Assembly (NCBI GenBank): GCA_003991915.1
Contig: RQTK01000083.1
Span: forward strand, 53,549-117,548
Direction: 5' to 3'
DNA: 64,000 nucleotides
Source: Elysia chlorotica
Taxonomy: Eukaryota; Mollusca; Gastropoda; Plakobranchidae
The notes beneath the pieces are model-generated. The model was not told the origin of the DNA and ran no database searches. It worked only from the letters and a program-made list of their open reading frames with translations. A program made the translations under genes and the position numbers. How positions within the stretch are numbered: the first letter of the stretch is position 1; every line of letters begins with the position of its first letter. Shown in pieces: positions 53,401 to 63,903 of the stretch.

Positions 53401-56400
53401 CAACCTGGAATCCTGTCCCTGCTGGTCCCTCCCACACACACATACAACAAACACTTCATTTAGGGAATATGACCACTTACCAGAGAGGAGAGAAATTGTG
53501 TTGGTGGGCCAACATGGAATCCTGTCCCTGCTGGTCACATTTTACCAACAACTACCCAACCAGTTGGGGACAAAATCAGACAAACACATTTTTAATCTAC
53601 TGTGGGTTTTGAAACAGGGACTTCCTACCATCTGAGCCAGTTCGCTTACCCCCCCTCCCCCTCAAAAAAAAAAAAGACCACTTACCAGAGAGAAGAGGAG
53701 CGAGAAGTCGTGTTGGTGGGCCAGAATCTTGGTGACCACGGACTGCAGCTGTGGGTAGAAATCTTCGTACGCTCGATCTGGCGTCATGTGCTTGATGATG
53801 TCCCCCAGGATGGTGCTCAGTTCACGTTTCTGGAACGTTAGTTTGATGAAGGCCACACATTGCCATAAATGTCTAATTATCTTTCTAATTTTTTTTTCAC
53901 AATCCATGCATTTTAAAGGATTTAGTTCAACTGATTTTTTTTTCAATCAAACATAGCTTAGTACAAAGAACTTTCAATATCATGCATATATGTTTTAAAA
54001 TGAACTATATCAGTCAAAAAAATTTTTTAAATTCAAATTTCGCAACTTTTTTTTATCTAGTTTATTTCGAGATGTAAATGCATGACTTTGAAATGTTTTT
54101 GTATAACTTGAGTATTCAGGGATGTTTGTCAATAGGTATATAATTTAGAAACTGTTTTTATCAAGAGAAAGTTTATAATTTATTGTAAGCGAAGTCATAA
54201 TTATACTATAGTTTGGAAAGCTCCCAATGTGATCAGTAAACATTTTGTGCATTTTTTGTTTTCATACTGCCTCTTTCATTCTTACTTTGAGGGCACAAGT
54301 ATTTTCGTTCTCTGCAATAGACCAATAACAGTAAATAGCCTAGGTCTATTTGCTGATGGCACATATAAAACACTGACTTCCCTTTGAAAAAAAGCAATGT
54401 ATGAACCCTTTTTCATAGACTGAAATAAGAGGTTTTGACCAAAGGTCTCAAAGAAAAAGATCCAATGAAAAACAACAACTGGAATATTTTAATGAAGAAA
54501 AAGCACTAAAAACATCATTCACTCACCCCAAAATGTTTGACCACATACTCAATCCAAACTTCTGCACAGCTTATGTAGTCCTTTGGAAGAGAAAAAGAAC
54601 ATTTAAACAGTTAGAAAAAATAAGGAACAAAGAGTGCATATTTTATTAACCAGCTATATTGAGGCCATCTAATATGTAAGCATACACCATTTCAGTATAT
54701 TTAAAAATAAAACAATTTCAACTTACAAATCTTGTACTATGTTGCGACCATATAATAAATCTTATTCTGAAAAAAAAAAAAGTTGTGCGCCACTCAAATT
54801 TTTTGTTTTACACACATTTAAAAAATATATTTAATGTAGGTCTTTAAAACAAACATCATTATACACTATTTTTTTTATATTCTTATTGTCATTATGATTA
54901 TTCTTAATTTTTTTTTTCAATGAAGACAATTTGATGACAATTTTGTGTGAGTGTATGTGTGTGTGTGTGATTACATATGTACAAATGTGTGTGAGTTTTG
55001 TAACCTGTGAATACACTGCACATATTCTATTCTGTAACCAAAATCACACGTGGACTAATAAAGTGATATCTTATCTTATCTTATCTTAAATCTTTTCACT
55101 AGTGGAAAACTTACTGCTGGGTTCTTGAGCTTAACAACAATTTTCCAGACTTCGTTGAGCACGGCGAGTTGTTGGTCCTCAGGAGTCTCCGCCACAACCA
55201 AGCATAGGCCGAATGTTCGGTATAGCGTGTGCTGCCGAAAATGTAAAATTGTGTCTTTCATAAGCTGTGTAACCCTTGCATTTCTTAGTGAATCTTAGTG
55301 AGTTTGGTGAAAGGTGAACTGTTTGAGTTGAAATGGCTGCTTCACATCCAACGTGCACACAACATATACTATATTGTGGATGGACCCAAAATTAGAGTAT
55401 GACAATTTTATGCACTGCTACACATGAGACCCTCATGGCAGACCTAGACTCTTGTCTAAGCCGGTCACACTATACTGACACCGACCCAACCATTATGGGA
55501 CAAGGCGAACAAATACATATGTTTTGAACCAGGGACCTGCTGATTTGGAGACAACTGCTCTACCACTTGAGCCAGTTCACCCCCCATTGAGAGGTGCACC
55601 ACAGAACTTTATTTTGGGTCATCACTCCATTACAAAGTAATAGGAGCAAAAATGGTGAAACATAATGCAATGCCCTACAATTTTGACAAAGGTCATTTTT
55701 GCTACTTTTAATATAATAAAAAAAAAATGGATTTTTTTTTCTGTTTCATATTGGAAACTTGTTTCAAATAACATAAAGCAAAAACCTATGAGAGCATTTT
55801 TGATCTGAAAGTGTCCTTAGTTTTTTAGTTAGATCTCATTTTCACCTTCACCTTGATATATCTTATGCATTTTGGCACAAGTCTTAGGTTATGCCATAAT
55901 TGTAGCACTGTGAAGATATGTGTCTCACAGGCCAGGTATATGCCTAGTGTTTCGAGGTCACCACATATTTAGCAAGCTTGCCTTACCTTTGGCAGCCCTG
56001 TGTCCTCGCACTCTCGAATCATCTCTGTGAAGGTGATGGCACGCTGAGCGATGTACTGAGGTTGGAAAGCTGACATGATGGAGTTGATCATCAGAGCGCT
56101 GTCGCAAAGATAGTCACAGCAAAATATTAGTGCGTGTTAAAGCTGTTGATGGATGAACTCGAGGTCTGAGGTTCAAACCTCACTTGGGACCTCATTTGCT
56201 GTAGAGGATTTTTCAAGAAACCTTGGAGTAGTAGGAAAGGTTTTCAGCTAATTGAAATTACCCTAAAATTAAAACTGCTCTTCAACCAAACCTTTTTTTC
56301 TTCAAATTTGAAATGTATGTTTGAACTTTTCGATTCAGGATACTTCCTGTGAAGTGAAAGAAAATTAATGAGTTTCTGTTTGGAACCTTAAGACTTCTTA

Positions 56401-59400
56401 TATTTGATTATTTAAAAAACTTTTGAGGTTTTTCTTTTGGATGTAAGCCATGTGTTTAAATTTGAGCAAATAAAAAGAAATTAGAAATGGTTTCCGATTT
56501 AATATATTTGCTGTAATTGAACTGTAGAGCAAAAAATGTTAGTGAGATTTCAAGGCAAAATTAAGACAATCTGTTCAACCACAGGTGTCAGCTGTGTTTG
56601 TTTATGTATATTAAATGTCAAAACAAAAACCAGAGAAGAGTAAATCTGTGAACTCTTGATTTAACACCTCTGGGCAATTGGATAATTGAAATGAATAATA
56701 ATAAAATTGCAGTACAAAGATCTTTTTACTACATTCAGTATGATATATTTTTTTTTTAATACCTGAGAGTGATTTTATTTTTCAAAATCTATCACTTTCA
56801 ATTCTAATTTCCAAAATCTAACACTTTCAATTCTAATTTCCAAAATATAACACTTTCAAATGTCATTCTTCTCCTCAAACTTTTCTGTGACACTACATAT
56901 TCCACAATCAGTGATGCCAACTAAATCAACATTTTTTTACTGAACTTTTACGCTGAAATAAATATATCATACTGAACCACAAGACACAACTCCTTGACAT
57001 ACTTGTTATGCACTCCTATCTTCAAACTGTATTTTTCACTGAAAATCCATAAATTTACAGGAAATTGACATCACTGCATATTCTATGCTGTACGAATTAT
57101 TGCGAGTACACCCAACACGGTATAGAGTGGCCTCACTTGTTGCAGCCGGTGCGACACCTCTCCAGCGTGTGGCCAAGCTCCTCCTCCGAGGCCCGGTGCG
57201 CCACACACTGCAGGATGAAGTCCAGGCCTGGGCAGAACAGGGACAGGTAGCGCGGCATCTCCACCTTCTGGATGGCCAGCGTGTTCTGCACACACTCGCC
57301 CTGGACCTGGGGGACGGAGGGATTGAGTGGAAAGGTAACATGTCATGGACATTTGTAACATGTCATTGGCATTGGGGAACAGATCTGCTGGTCATATGTG
57401 TCATATGGAATATAAAAAAAATTTGTTTTTAAAGAAGAACTACACACATATCTACAAGCCTCTGAACCAAACGTGGAAGTAATCAAACCTACTAATGATA
57501 TTTGATAAGTTGAATTTGAGCAGAAATACAGAATTTTCCAGATAACATTAATTTATCAATTTTTTAAATCTTTTTCTAATTTGTATTGATCAAATGCATA
57601 TGCGGTATGTCATATGTTAAAACTTATTTTAAATCAGAGTTGAGCTATGGCTAAATATAAATGATCATATTTTTTTTTAAATAAATCATATTAAATAATA
57701 TATATTATGTATCATAATATATTTAAAATATGGTCACTATATCTCAATATTCATCTAAATATATTTTAAAAATCCAAAATGAAAAAAAAAGGAAAGTCTG
57801 ATTTTTACACCTACCAAATGGAATGTTGAGATAAAGTCCTCAAAGCATGTGGGGATGTGATTCCTGAATCGAGGAGCCACTTGGATTCCGATCTGTTGAA
57901 GAAAAGATTGAAAGGCCTTGCTATTAAGAAGTTCTTCAATAATATTAATTTATGGTTGACGGCCATAAGACACCATCGCTATTGGATGATTGCTATTACA
58001 ACTGTCAACTTGATTCCTATAGTATGAAAGTTGGAAGAAAGTTGGAGGAAAAATCTCTGGAGGGTTACTCAATACAGAGTACCTGAGTAAAGAAAAAAAA
58101 ATCTAAATGCATTGGTGGGTTTTTTGTGAAACCATTGATTTTCTAATATCATACACTGACTTTTGGCAATTTAGATCACCGACAAGGCTACATTATATTT
58201 CTAAGTATCTCAGCCTGGCGCTAAAACCAATTTTCATATTGGATCTTTTGTGCATCATTTCATTGTATCTGAAAGCTATGTCACTTAGCCCTCAGGTTAA
58301 ATCTATTGTTGAAGGAACATTTTGGCACAGATTGATTACTAGATCTTGCTGCTACATCTGTATGCTTTACATTTGTTCAGAGGTCTCACAAATTGAGTAT
58401 TAAAATGCCATAAGTTTCCATGAAATGTTCATATTGATTTGCCTAGTCAGAATTTGATGAACTATGTTGTTGTTGGACCACCTGGACCCTCAAGTCTCAC
58501 CTGTGAGGGACACTTACCCTGCAGAGGTAGCACCTGAGGTAGACGGCCACCAGGGGGTCTCCCACACCCCTCGTCATCATGGTCAGACGCTCTAGCGCCT
58601 CAGTGTACTCTCTGTAAGAAAAAAAATCAATACTTTTTAGCCATAAATCAATCCTGATTGACATAGATATAAATCTGTACTTAACATAGACCAGATGTAA
58701 AATGCTAAACAATTTATTTTGGATATTTAATATGATTGTATTATTTTTCTTTTATATAAATAGGCGTTTCAATTTCAGTTTTGCCAAATTGGGTTAATAA
58801 AGTAATTCTCATGTTATCTAATCTTATATATTCAACAACAGACAAATCTAAACAGTCATCGCCATGATCTTAAATCCCTTTTGTATACAAGACTTCTAGT
58901 TCAGTTAGTCACTACTTTACACAAGCCTGCAGGGGGTCAGTTGTTTGAATGTTGGCTATTGCATCCATTTCCATATATGATTCTTCCGTTACCATGGGTA
59001 ACAAAACACTCACTATAAAACTACAAGACTTACCCTGTGTTTAAAAACTTGTAGCATTTGATCAGAGCTGCTTCGACGTACAGACGGGGGATGAGCTCTC
59101 GGATTGATGCAATTTTGAAGAACCAATTGCGGCACGTCTCTTTGGCTGCCTCAGGAACCTCCTCAGCCGTGAAGTTTGCTATCAGGGTTAATAACACACG
59201 TAGTCAGGGGGGACGAAACACAGGTGAATATAATGGTCAACATGATTGGTGTCCCTTGCTTGTGGACAGAATTGTTAGCAGTAACTTTAAAGGTGTTCAT
59301 AGGGAGTCTAAAATACCATACTGTCCATTTCAAGTTTCAATCATCACCATGATATTTACTTTGATATATATTTTAGATTACACTGTATTATTATTTGTAT

Positions 59401-62400
59401 CTAAATGGACAATTATGTTTTCCTACCTCTGAAAGAAAATTAATAACGACAATGTAGGCCAGCAAAAAATGTCACTAACAAAAAATTTTTATAAAAATTA
59501 TTACTAAAAAAAAACTGACAAATGCAACACACCCCTGCAAATGCAGTATGGCATGACAAGAGAAACTATATTTTAAAAAGACTAGACAAAATATTTATAC
59601 TAAAATAAACACACAAAAAAACAACATGTCAAAAGCATGTACCAGAAAGCCTGTGAGGTCTAGAAGTCCCAGGTAGGGAGGTCTGTGCCTTGTCCAAAAG
59701 TCGTTCATACACAAGACGACCTGTCAGTAGATTGGATAAGAATGATTGACCTACTTGATGGAGACCTTTCATGTATGCATGATATTGGGAAGGATGGTAA
59801 AAATGAAACAAATTTTAGGTGATAACATAAACACGAAGCGTATATAGCTGAAACTGTCCAAATTTTCTATCCATTTTTCAGGAATCAAAAGTGTTATCAA
59901 TAATCATTTCTTTGTCACCAAGGCTAGCAGCCATCATAAACAATTTAAATAAATAACTCATGAAATATTCTAGCCATGATTGGCCCAAAGGTCTCACTAG
60001 CCATGATGAGATGGAAGTAGGAACAATTTGAAATGATTGACTCCAGTGTTAGCGTAAGGTCTGGACACAATGAATAACACATTGAAACAGTGCGTCAAAA
60101 ACTATGTGCAACCTACCAAAGGTGTCTAAGATGTCGGTGACCAGAACAAACTTGCTGGGGTAGAACGGGATCACAGATACGTCCACCAATAGTTTGGAGC
60201 ACTTGAACGAAACGAAAAAAGAGAAAAAAGAGTTGAAACATAATGATACCAACTGGGCCATTACATTTTTTACTGAACCTTTCCGCTAAAAGCAGCATGA
60301 CTTGTTGAATCACAAAACATAACCCCTTGAAATACCTTTACGAAACTCTAATCTGCCAACTTCTATATAACTGGAAAATCGTAAATTGACAGAAAATTGG
60401 CTTCACTCGTTATAAAATTATCGTGAGAATTCTGGGAAAAAAATCTAATGTCTAAAATGTTCTCAATGAGTGTAAGAACTTGAGGGAATTTCCTTACATA
60501 CCTGGATGGCAATTTTAAGCGCCTTGACACGATGGTCGTTATCCCAGGCAGTGATCAAAGCCTGGTTCAACTCCTCGATCCGCTTCACATAGTCCTGCTG
60601 GCTCAGGTTGAGCATCTCTTTCACGGAGCCCTAGCAGGTAAACAAAGTTTAAAATTATCTACTCTATCAAAATGACAGGTGATTCAAAACAACAAAAGTA
60701 AAGGGAAAAGATCACTTTAAAATGGATAAGTTTTGTAACTGGAGTCACAGTATTTTGCTAGCAATGCTAGTCCAGGCATACGTGGTCTATTCCCTCTTTG
60801 ATTAGAATTGTTTGCCCGTGGTGGGTGGCACTGCATGGGTTGTTGTAGGCAGTGTATCCTTGAAAGGAGACCCTGTCAGATTTGGTTTCCTGGAGCATGA
60901 GAATGTCAAAGTCGTAAGTTAGTCTTTCCAGCATTGCGCCTCTCTGTTTCGCGCTTCGGCAGTTCCAATATCCAATATAAGTAGTTGCTTTTCCTTAGTC
61001 TTTCACTTATTCCCTGTTGTTTTCTTAGCCCAGCTCGTTTCTTACGACATCCTCCTCGCTTTCCTCTCTTTCTCCTCCACTGTCCTGTTACTACATGTAC
61101 TTCGTTGTGCACCACAGAGAGCGTCGTCAGAGGAGCACGAGCTCCGTAGCTCCTGCGCCGTTCCAAAAATGGTTTGTAACTGGAGTCACAGTATTTTGCC
61201 AGCGATGCTCATGAAATAACACTGTTTTGAGGGGTTTTTCTAAATTATTAATATAATTTGAACCAATAAAGATAGAATAGAACATTTTTATGATGTGACT
61301 TTGTTGAGTTAATTATCACCAAATGTGTACAATTATTGGTCTTGCACATGAGGACAAAAAAGGTATGTTTCTTAAAGAATCATTTTTTTTGTTATTTTCA
61401 ATTTTTATATTTGAAGTTCAAATTTGATCAATATTTCAAGCAATTTAACTTTTGAAATTTTTTCATAGCACAGTAGATTCAGAGTAGGGATAAGGACCTA
61501 TGTCGCTAACTGTCAACTCCTACAAAGTAGACAACAAGAATGAATGACAGTGGATCACACCAGGTACATCCTGGAAATGAACTGGCTCAAGTTGCAGAGC
61601 TCAATCGAGAGGGTCCTAGTTTAAAAACCAGTAATAGTTAACCATTTCATGTCGCAGCATTAGACAGCCTTGCCTCGATCGGGAAAAAACCTTGTTGTTG
61701 CAGCATTAGTGGTCAAAGGAAAGTAAAGGGTTCTTGTTATATATTATTATAATTTTCATTCTTTTTTTTAGTTACCACATCGTAGCAGAATTATAGGCTT
61801 TATTAAAGCATGTCCTGAGGGTGAAAAAAGAGTGCTAGCGCCAACATCCTGAAAAGGTTAAAATGTAATGGTCCGATTTTGTCCCCTCCTGGTTAGGCTG
61901 GTGTCAGAATAATGTAACCGGCCAAGACAGGAGTCCAGTGAGTGTAGCAGAAGGTAAAATTGTCAAATGTCAGTATTGGGACCCATCCACAATATAGACT
62001 ATATAGTGCTAACGCTAGACGCTAAACAACAAACAAACAGATTAAAAACCTCTTCAAAGTCGTCAAGCTGCTCCAGCCTGTTCTTGACTTTATCACTGAC
62101 TGACCCAACCTGCGCCTGGCTCTGGGTCTTTATAACAACTGGAAGACAAGATGAGACAAGATAAGATAAAACAAGATTAAACTTTACAGCCTTTTTTATT
62201 TTTTAGCAGGGCTGGAAAGGTTCTATAGGTTTACAAACTCTTGCTATATAAATTTACAAAGTATTTCTTCTTTACAAAAACTGAAACAGGTGTCAAAGTG
62301 AATACAGTAAAACCCGGTAATAACGAGATTTCTGGTTTTTCTTAATATCTTTTGTTATAGTGTGGGTTCTCGTTATTCATTAAAAGGATTTTGATGAAAG

Positions 62401-63903
62401 AGGAAAAATGTGCACACATCATTTATCACACATTTTTAAGTGCAGAAGCTTTAATGCATAAGAGCCTGACAAAGAAAATATGCATTGACAGTCCTGAATT
62501 AAACTTTGAACGCATTTGTGAGACTACGAGAGGAAAAAAAAAGCATACCCCTCTCCTGATCCGAAGTTGAAAGGAAACTTGTTGTAATCGACAGCTTCTC
62601 CGATGTCGTGTATTTGGCTAAGATGGCTGCTTTCTTGAACGACCACGGTTCAAAGGAATCATCTAACACATCTTCTCCACTTTGAGTGTCAGAGTCAGAT
62701 TTCTGTAAAGACAATAATGATAAAAGAAGGAGGAATAAATCAAGGTGATGCCGACTGATTATTATTTTTTACTGAACCTTCTTGCTTAAAACAGTATAGT
62801 ATAATGAATCACAAAAGATAAGTACTTGAGAGATTTTTACAGAACCCTGAGTTGCCAACTTTTTTCATAATGAATATCCTTAAATTTATGGAAAATTGGC
62901 ATCACTGTAATCAGGTGCGCAATTTCAGTACAATACCACAGTAGTCGAATTTGGTAAGCTGTTAAGCAGGTTTTAGAAAGCCTTGTTGTTCCAACATTAA
63001 ATTCATACAATTAAAGTCATGTGAATGAATTCTCTGGAGGCCTGAAAAAAACTTAGTCTTTGAGTCAGATTGGCAGATGGTTGGGTTTTTTTTACTACTA
63101 TGTTGCTCACAGTATTTGGGTGAGTTACACCACACTTACATGTTAACTAAGTCAGGATTGGCTAGAGCCTTATTGGTCTGATCAGACACTACATTTGCCT
63201 GATTTTCTTATACAAACAAATAATTTTTAAAATTATAGTTTCATATCTCTGAATACTATTTTGTTTTCATAATTTCCGATAAAAAAGATGCACTTTGTAG
63301 AAACAATAATTTAAACACATAAAGATCTTTACAAGCTTGGGTCAAGAAAACAGGCCATTGATTCTGGAAAATGAACATCGCACACTTATACACATGTATC
63401 TACATTACAGCTTCAAGTGCCTGTAATTCAACTTTTCTAGGGAAGTTTTCATTTAATTTTTCTTGGCATTTCATAAAACACAAGGCCTTTCTCCTCTCCC
63501 ACTTCTTCTTCTTCTTGCACTTCCTCTGCCCCTTCTCCTCTCTCCCTTTTGTTGTTGTTCTTCTTCAATCTAGCACTATAGCAGTCTATGTGCATAGGTT
63601 ATTGAGCCATACGGCTTTCCAAAAAAAAAAAATAATTAACCTTAAACAAACCAAAAACTTCAAAAAATGTTTCCAAACCCTTCTAACCTTGACACTTCCA
63701 GAGCGGCTGGACTTTCCGCTCACAGCCGTAGTGTTTCCTTCTTTCATCATCATCGAGAGTGGATCGGACCCGTCAAAGTCTAGGCTGATGCTCAGGGGAT
63801 CAGCCATGCTTAGGGGGTCCACAAAGGCTGACGGTTTTGGAGCAGCTTTACCAGTGGGTGGTGTTCCTGCCCCTTTTCTGTCAACCTTCTTCACTTCTGT
63901 AAC
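43297..63903 (-). CDS. VPS35L: VPS35L (Retriever subunit, C16orf62 homolog), 24 exons, 5' end outside
   Basis: Exons, 5' to 3': 63688-63903, 62549-62702, 62050-62138, 60502-60630, 60117-60201, 59643-59720, 59034-59178, 58518-58611, 57815-57892, 57137-57306, 55987-56098, 55115-55231, 54527-54580, 53686-53829, 52111-52196, 50361-50441, 49360-49522, 48968-49045, 47785-47899, 47117-47259, 45856-46021, 44637-44755, 44016-44162, 43297-43383. All phases match, giving 949 residues and stop TGA. Diagnostic blocks: three DPLS motifs in the first exon, [135 protein letters not shown] and [10 protein letters not shown]. The human protein is about 960 residues, so only about 40 N-terminal residues should be missing. 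The alpha-solenoid scaffold binds VPS29 and VPS26C in Retriever, which recycles endosomal cargo such as integrins together with the CCC/Commander complex. Confidence 0.97.
44230..44345. repeat. dispersed repeat K, copy 1
   Basis: ATATGGGGTCAGATCAAACAGTGCCAT and TTCAAGCTTTTTCAATGGAA-type sequence recurs at 48018-48110 in the same order. Intronic, family unknown. Confidence 0.5.
44951..45190 (+). mobile_element. SINE core family, old copy
   Basis: Diverged head (CAACTTGGCTTAAGAGG), CAATGTGACTGCCTAAGATG, CTCTTGGGACCCGTTCACAA and GAAGTTGGACATTAAAAAC. In VPS35L intron 21. Confidence 0.65.
45342..45412. repeat. dispersed repeat I (GTTAAACCTGGAGAGAGGG motif)
   Basis: ATCGCCGTATAGGAACCCCC then GGAGACGTTAAACCTGGAGA, with a GAGAGAATTCTCTTC palindrome. 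Related copies at 37205-37262, 20088-20155, 21424-21476 and, inverted, 21240-21310. Confidence 0.65.
45451..45720 (-). mobile_element. SINE core family with head B
   Basis: Inverted: CTTAACGCCCAACATCAGCA, GGACTCCTGTCTCAGCCAGT, then GGAGACCAAACGTCGTTCTA and GAGCCAGTTTG at the head. In VPS35L intron 21. Confidence 0.8.
46022..46257. repeat. 118-bp tandem duplication with AAT microsatellite, next to an exon
   Basis: TGCCATTAATAATACTAATA, an AAT tract, then ACATGTAATAATATAAAAAA and GAAGATGGTGATGAACAGCA occur twice (46022-46138 and 46140-46257). The first copy abuts the VPS35L exon 45856-46021 and includes its acceptor. Confidence 0.95.
46260..47116. other. VPS35L intron, no gene recognised
   Basis: AT-rich. 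Near 46655-46760, GCAGTAGAAACCTCATAATTC resembles a pogo/Tigger-type end, but no matching partner end is clear. Confidence 0.5.
47350..47462. repeat. (AAT)n(AAC)n(AAT)n microsatellite
   Basis: AAT units, then about 17 AAC units, then AAT units, in a VPS35L intron. The poly-Asn frame is an artefact. Confidence 0.96.
48018..48110. repeat. dispersed repeat K, copy 2
   Basis: TATATGGGGTCAAGTCATAG and ATTTCAGCTTTTCAATAGGA match 44230-44345. Confidence 0.5.
48295..48615. repeat. dispersed repeat J with internal 58-bp duplication
   Basis: TGGTACATATATCGACAACA through GTTTTATTTATRGAT is present twice in tandem (48297-48410). The rest matches 36600-36930. Confidence 0.75.
48619..48877. mobile_element. 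MITE family C
   Basis: Left end GAGGCAACCATGGTGAATCA, right end GATTCACCCTGATTGCTTCA (inverted). Interior GAGCCCTCCAAAGATAGAAA and TCTAGAAATGATAGAGTT as in the other copies. About 260 bp, no frame. Confidence 0.75.
49580..49853. mobile_element. MITE family C
   Basis: Left end TTAGGGTGAATCAGGCACAA, right end GAGTCACCCTGGTTGCTTCA. Lies 58 bp upstream (in gene sense) of the VPS35L exon 49360-49522. Confidence 0.75.
50040..50282 (-). mobile_element. SINE core family with head B
   Basis: Inverted core (CCTGTCTAAGCCAGCCACAT) and an inverted head ACCACTAGAGCCAGTTCG, with CCGATCGTGGGATTCTAACC as the B-box region. In a VPS35L intron. Confidence 0.8.
50860..51160. mobile_element. MITE family D with tandem-duplicated end
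   Basis: Ends at GCCAAAATTGTAGCACAATG. The terminal stretch of about 69 bp containing TCTCAAAAGTAGCAAAAA is present twice (51020-51091, 51092-51160). Confidence 0.65.
51827..52077. mobile_element. MITE family D
   Basis: Left end TGTGTTGTAGCGTATGCATA, right end CCATTATTGTAGCACCGTG. Opposite orientation to the copy 670 bp away at 50860-51160. Confidence 0.65.
52765..52995 (+). mobile_element. SINE core family, diverged
   Basis: Head remnant CTTGGAGTCCCATGTTCAAA, core GTATAATGTGACCAGCTGAG and CTGATGTTGGGCATTAGGAA end. In a VPS35L intron. Confidence 0.75.
53055..53315 (-). mobile_element. SINE core family with head B
   Basis: Inverted: CACATTGTGGATGGATCCCA, ATCTCAGCCAATCACATTGT and GGGAGACCATGGCTCTACCA. 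Adjacent to the exon-copy repeat described next. Confidence 0.75.
53345..53514 (-). repeat. two copies of a VPS35L exon end plus splice donor
   Basis: The units at about 53356-53410 and 53466-53514 read, on minus, CCAACACRATTTCTC...CTCTCTG followed by GTAAGTGGTC. They match the 3' end and donor of the true exon 53686-53829 (CCAACACGACTTCTCGC...CTCTCTG plus GTAAGTGGTC), minus about 9 bases. Each copy runs into SINE sequence (GACAGGATTCC). Both lie downstream of the true donor in the same intron. Confidence 0.85.
53515..53655 (-). mobile_element. SINE core family with head B, 3'-truncated
   Basis: TGGTCACATTTTACCAACAA, CTACCCAACCAGTTGGGGAC and CCATCTGAGCCAGTTCGCTT are the inverted 5' half. The 3' half is replaced by the exon-copy repeat. 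Confidence 0.75.
55330..55588 (-). mobile_element. SINE core family with head B
   Basis: Inverted: ACTATATTGTGGATGGACCC, GTCTAAGCCGGTCACACTAT and CTCTACCACTTGAGCCAGTT. In a VPS35L intron, directly followed by a MITE D copy. Confidence 0.8.
55666..55912. mobile_element. MITE family D
   Basis: Left CCCTACAATTTTGACAAAGG, right CCATAATTGTAGCACTGTG. Interior TAACATAAAGCAAAAACCTA matches other copies. Confidence 0.65.
56787..56862. repeat. short tandem repeat, about 31-bp unit
   Basis: CACTTTCAATTCTAATTTCC-AAAAT occurs two and a half times in a VPS35L intron. Confidence 0.85.
56911..57075. mobile_element. MITE family G
   Basis: Inverted ends GTGATGCCAACT and AAATTGACATCACT. Interior CACAAGACACAACTCCTTGA. 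62 bp from the VPS35L exon 57137-57306. Confidence 0.65.
60243..60408. mobile_element. MITE family G
   Basis: Ends ATGATACCAACT and AAATTGGCTTCACT. Interior GAATCACAAAACATAACCCC. Starts 42 bp before the VPS35L exon 60117-60201 in gene sense. Confidence 0.65.
60786..60995 (-). mobile_element. LINE endonuclease fragment
   Basis: A minus-strand frame reads [17 protein letters not shown], then [23 protein letters not shown] and [11 protein letters not shown], stopping after about 70 residues. This is the order at the N-terminus of the AP-type endonuclease of Jockey/CR1-like elements (WN.R ... DI..LQET ... G.Y). The rest of the element is absent. Basic-rich sequence precedes it. It is flanked by direct repeats of about 38 bp (about 60731-60768 and 61170-61207). 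In a VPS35L intron. Confidence 0.7.
61575..62035 (+). mobile_element. SINE core family with head B, split by about 220 bp
   Basis: The head GAACTGGCTCAAGTTGCAGA lies at about 61580-61640 and the body resumes at about 61865 (TTTTGTCCCCTCCTGGTTAG, GTCCACAATATAGACT), ending CTAACGCTAGACGCTAAACA at the edge of the VPS35L exon 62050-62138. The intervening DNA is unassigned; GCAGCATTA occurs twice in it. Confidence 0.65.
62303..62395. mobile_element. possible pogo/Tigger-like end
   Basis: ACAGTAAAACCCGGTAATAA resembles the terminal repeats of pogo-group MITEs, with GGGTTCTCGTTATTC as a possible inner match. No clear second end. Confidence 0.3.
62745..62906. mobile_element. MITE family G
   Basis: GTGATGCCGACT at the left, AAAATTGGCATCAC at the right. 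Interior GAATCACAAAAGATAAGTAC. 162 bp, 43 bp upstream of the VPS35L exon 62549-62702. Confidence 0.7.

Noticed and set aside
57036-57432. Arg- and Ser-rich frames around 57.1-57.4 kb
   Set aside because: They overlap the VPS35L exon 57137-57306 in other frames; the correct frame gives the conserved VPS35L sequence.
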